6,248 nucleotides of DNA from Planctomycetales bacterium (lineage in GTDB: Bacteria; Planctomycetota; Planctomycetia; Isosphaerales; Isosphaeraceae), in assembly GCA_027451455.1 (NCBI GenBank), contig DAIDJI010000347.1:1-6248 (forward strand), read 5' to 3'. Both the position numbers and the translations under genes were made by a program. The notes beneath the pieces were generated by a model. That model ran no database searches and had not been told where the DNA came from. It was given only the letters and a program-made list of their open reading frames with translations. Shown here piece after piece: positions 4,629 through 6,248 of the stretch (the first letter of the stretch is position 1; each line of letters opens with the position of its first letter).

Positions 4629-5501
4629 ATGTCGCCCATTCTATTCAAGATTCCGCTAACCATCCCGTACCTCGGCCACTTCGACGTGCCGATCTACGGC
4701 TTCGGGATGATGCTGGTCATGGCGTTCGTCTTCGCCCCCTGGCTCGCCTGGTGGCGAGCCCGCCGTGAGGGGCTCAACGGCGATATCATCCTCGACGTCG
4801 GCTTCTGGATCTTCGTCTGCGGCCTGATCGGCGCCCGGGCCCTCTACTGCATCGAATACTGGGGCGTCGATATCCACAGCCTGTCCGACGCCCTTCAATA
4901 CTGGCGGGGCGGCATCGTTTATTATGGCGGTGTTCTGGGGGCAGCGGTGGGATTTCTCGCCTTCTGGTGGTTCCATCGGTTCCCGATCCGGCCCTATGTC
5001 GATGCGATTGCGCCTTCAATTGCCCTGGGGACGGCGTTCGGGCGGATGGGGTGCTTCCTCAACGGATGTTGCTATGGCGACACCTGTTCGCTTCCCTGGG
5101 CGATGCGGTTCCCGGCGGGTTCGCCGCCCTGGGCCGACGAGGTCAGAAATGGACTGATCTCGCAGGGAGCGGCGACCTCCCTGGCCCTGCATCCTACCCA
5201 GCTTTATTCGGCGATTGACGGTGTGGTGCTGCTGGTCCTTCTCTCGGCGTATTATCCGCTTCGAAGGAGGGACGGTGAGGTGATTGGGGTTCTGATGCTC
5301 GCCTATCCGGTGACCCGGTTCCTGATCGAACAGCTTCGGAATGACGAGCCCGGGATCTTCCTGGGGATGACCATCTCGCAGACGATCAGCGTCGCGGTGT
5401 TCGCCGGGGCGATCCTCTACTGGGTCTGGCTCTCGCGGCAGCCGGCGGCCCGATATGTCGACGGGGCGCGGGTGGCCGGCGAGTCGAGCGTGCCGGCCTG
5501 A
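4629..5501 (+). CDS. lgt: Prolipoprotein diacylglyceryl transferase
   Basis: Lgt moves diacylglycerol from phosphatidylglycerol to the lipobox cysteine of prolipoproteins, the first step of lipoprotein maturation, in the cytoplasmic membrane. The 290 residues match the family, with about seven hydrophobic segments (for example near 22-42, 54-75, 95-115, 124-145, 197-210, 218-235 and 246-270). Signature regions are 'GGIVYYGGVLG' (94-104), 'GRMGCFLNGCCYG' (138-150), 'HPTQLYSA' (188-195) and 'RFLIEQLR' (230-237). R139 and R230 align with the essential arginines of the E. coli enzyme. Compared with E. coli, the signature His is Tyr (99), and the Asn and Glu of the GRxGNFxNGE motif are Cys (142, 147); as far as I recall this Cys-Cys version is common in several phyla, so the enzyme is probably active. 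It lies 36 bp after panD and ends 13 bp from a convergent moxR-type gene. The link with the pan genes appears positional only. Confidence 0.96.
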   Translation: MSPILFKIPLTIPYLGHFDVPIYGFGMMLVMAFVFAPWLAWWRARREGLNGDIILDVGFWIFVCGLIGARALYCIEYWGVDIHSLSDALQYWRGGIVYYGGVLGAAVGFLAFWWFHRFPIRPYVDAIAPSIALGTAFGRMGCFLNGCCYGDTCSLPWAMRFPAGSPPWADEVRNGLISQGAATSLALHPTQLYSAIDGVVLLVLLSAYYPLRRRDGEVIGVLMLAYPVTRFLIEQLRNDEPGIFLGMTISQTISVAVFAGAILYWVWLSRQPAARYVDGARVAGESSVPA

Positions 5502-5518
5502 CCGGTGCGCCGGCTCAC
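5490..5518. terminator. Candidate bidirectional stem-loop between convergent genes
   Basis: GCCGGC occurs at 5492-5497 and again at 5509-5514 and can pair around an 11-base loop. The flanking GT/AC (5490-5491 with 5517-5518) could extend the stem past a small bulge. A shorter alternative pairs CCGG at 5502-5505 with CCGG at 5510-5513. The element spans both stop codons of the convergent pair. There is no T-tract on either side, so intrinsic termination is doubtful. Confidence 0.25.
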
Positions 5519-6248
5519 GGGACCGGGATGTGATCGAGGATGCGCCGGAGGAGATCATCGGCGGAGAGCCCCTCGGCATCAGCCTCGTAGCTGACAAGGA
5601 TGCGGTGGCGCATGATGTCGCGGGCGAGGCTTTTGACGTCGTGCGGCGTCACGAAGTCGCGGCCGGCGAGCAGGGCGTGACTTCGGGCGGCCCGGACCAT
5701 TGCGATGGTCGCGCGGGGGCTGGCGCCCAGTTCCAGGAGCGGGGTGATTTCGAGGCCGTAGGCGGCCGGGTCTCGGGTGGCGCGGACGAGATCGACGATG
5801 TACTCCTTGATGGCGGGGGCGATCTGGATCGAGGCGGCCATCGCGCGGAAGCGGGCGACGTCGTCGGGTCCGTAGAGGGGTGGCTCGTGGTCGGAGGCGG
5901 GCTCGGCGACGCTCGGGAGGTCGAGCATGGCGAGCTCGGCGTCGCGTGAGGGGTATCCGACGACCAGCTTCATCAGGAACCGGTCGAGCTGGGCCTCGGG
6001 GAGTGGGTAGGTTCCCTCATGCTCGATTGGATTCTGGGTGGCGAGGACCCAGAAGGTATCGGGCAGGTTGATGGTCTCGTCGCCGACGGTGATCTGCCCC
6101 TCCTGCATCGCTTCGAGGAGGGCGCTCTGGACCTTGGCGGGTGCGCGGTTGATCTCGTCGGCGAGGAGGACGCTGGTGACGATCGGCCCGGGTCGGACGT
6201 CGAAGGTCCCGGTGGAGGGGCGGTAGATCTGCGTTCCGGTGAGATCGG
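5515..6248 (-). CDS. MoxR-family AAA+ ATPase (N-terminus off window)
   Basis: The frame is open to the right edge, so the 5' end is missing; 243 C-terminal residues are visible out of a typical 320-340. Numbering visible residues from the edge: Walker B 'VLLADEINRAP' (26-36, with D30-E31), the MoxR signature 'KVQSALLEAMQEGQ' (38-51), sensor 1 'ATQNPIEHEGTYPLPEAQ' (69-86, N72), the arginine finger in 'LDRF' (R89), and sensor 2 'GASPRA' (173-178, R177). The Walker A loop lies beyond the edge. Family members act as cytoplasmic chaperone-like ATPases, usually with a DUF58 or von Willebrand A-domain partner, in metal insertion, cell-envelope or stress functions. The gene is convergent with lgt, and no DUF58 or vWA gene follows it on its own strand in the window, so any partner would have to lie upstream. 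The methionine at 6108 is internal to the conserved domain and is not the start. Confidence 0.95.
   Translation of the reverse strand, partial: DLTGTQIYRPSTGTFDVRPGPIVTSVLLADEINRAPAKVQSALLEAMQEGQITVGDETINLPDTFWVLATQNPIEHEGTYPLPEAQLDRFLMKLVVGYPSRDAELAMLDLPSVAEPASDHEPPLYGPDDVARFRAMAASIQIAPAIKEYIVDLVRATRDPAAYGLEITPLLELGASPRATIAMVRAARSHALLAGRDFVTPHDVKSLARDIMRHRILVSYEADAEGLSADDLLRRILDHIPVP

Noticed and set aside
5016..5597. Minus-strand open frame of 193 codons spanning the end of lgt and the moxR terminus
   Set aside because: It is antisense to the conserved Lgt motifs and out of frame with the MoxR protein; its composition is Arg/Pro/His-rich, typical of a shadow frame.

Overview
The window is GC-rich and looks like chromosomal DNA of a Planctomycetota bacterium, possibly an Isosphaeraceae-like lineage. 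That placement is inferred from three things: the strong G/C bias at third codon positions, the style of the receiver proteins ('SDQRMP ... KPW'), and the mix of a thioredoxin-like [2Fe-2S] ferredoxin, panC, panD and an Lgt with a Cys-Cys motif. There is no rRNA or other marker to settle it. I see no tRNA, rRNA, CRISPR array, transposase or attachment site.

Left part (1-2498, minus strand): a three-gene signalling cassette read right to left. First is a small receiver protein with a C-terminal coiled coil (2498-2013). Five bases later comes a soluble receiver-HisKA-HATPase hybrid kinase (2007-601). Its 3' end overlaps by 16 bases the start of a second receiver protein (616 to beyond the left edge). 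The close spacing suggests one mRNA with translational coupling and a phosphorelay within the cassette. The first two proteins carry clearly related receivers.

Centre (2499-2934): about 436 bp of non-coding DNA between divergent transcription units. On the minus strand it holds a possible -10 box and a strong bulged hairpin in the presumed leader of the signalling operon. It also holds a block of heptanucleotide repeats containing a perfect 27-bp direct repeat, a possible extended -10 promoter reading right, and a duplicated Shine-Dalgarno octamer.

Right part (2935-5501, plus strand): a compact run of a [2Fe-2S] ferredoxin-like protein, panC (8-bp overlap), panD (10-bp gap) and lgt (36-bp gap). 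PanC and PanD supply the last step of pantothenate synthesis and its beta-alanine substrate. Lgt starts lipoprotein maturation. The ferredoxin is of unknown role but appears translationally coupled to panC. A convergent MoxR-family AAA+ ATPase (6248-5515, minus strand, N-terminus off the window) closes the region after a 13-bp gap.

Most of the window is ordinary housekeeping and signalling content. I did not find a convincing undescribed system. The items most worth a second look are the coupled three-gene phosphorelay, the possibly degenerate RsbW-like domain in its last member, and the structured, repeat-rich divergent intergenic region.
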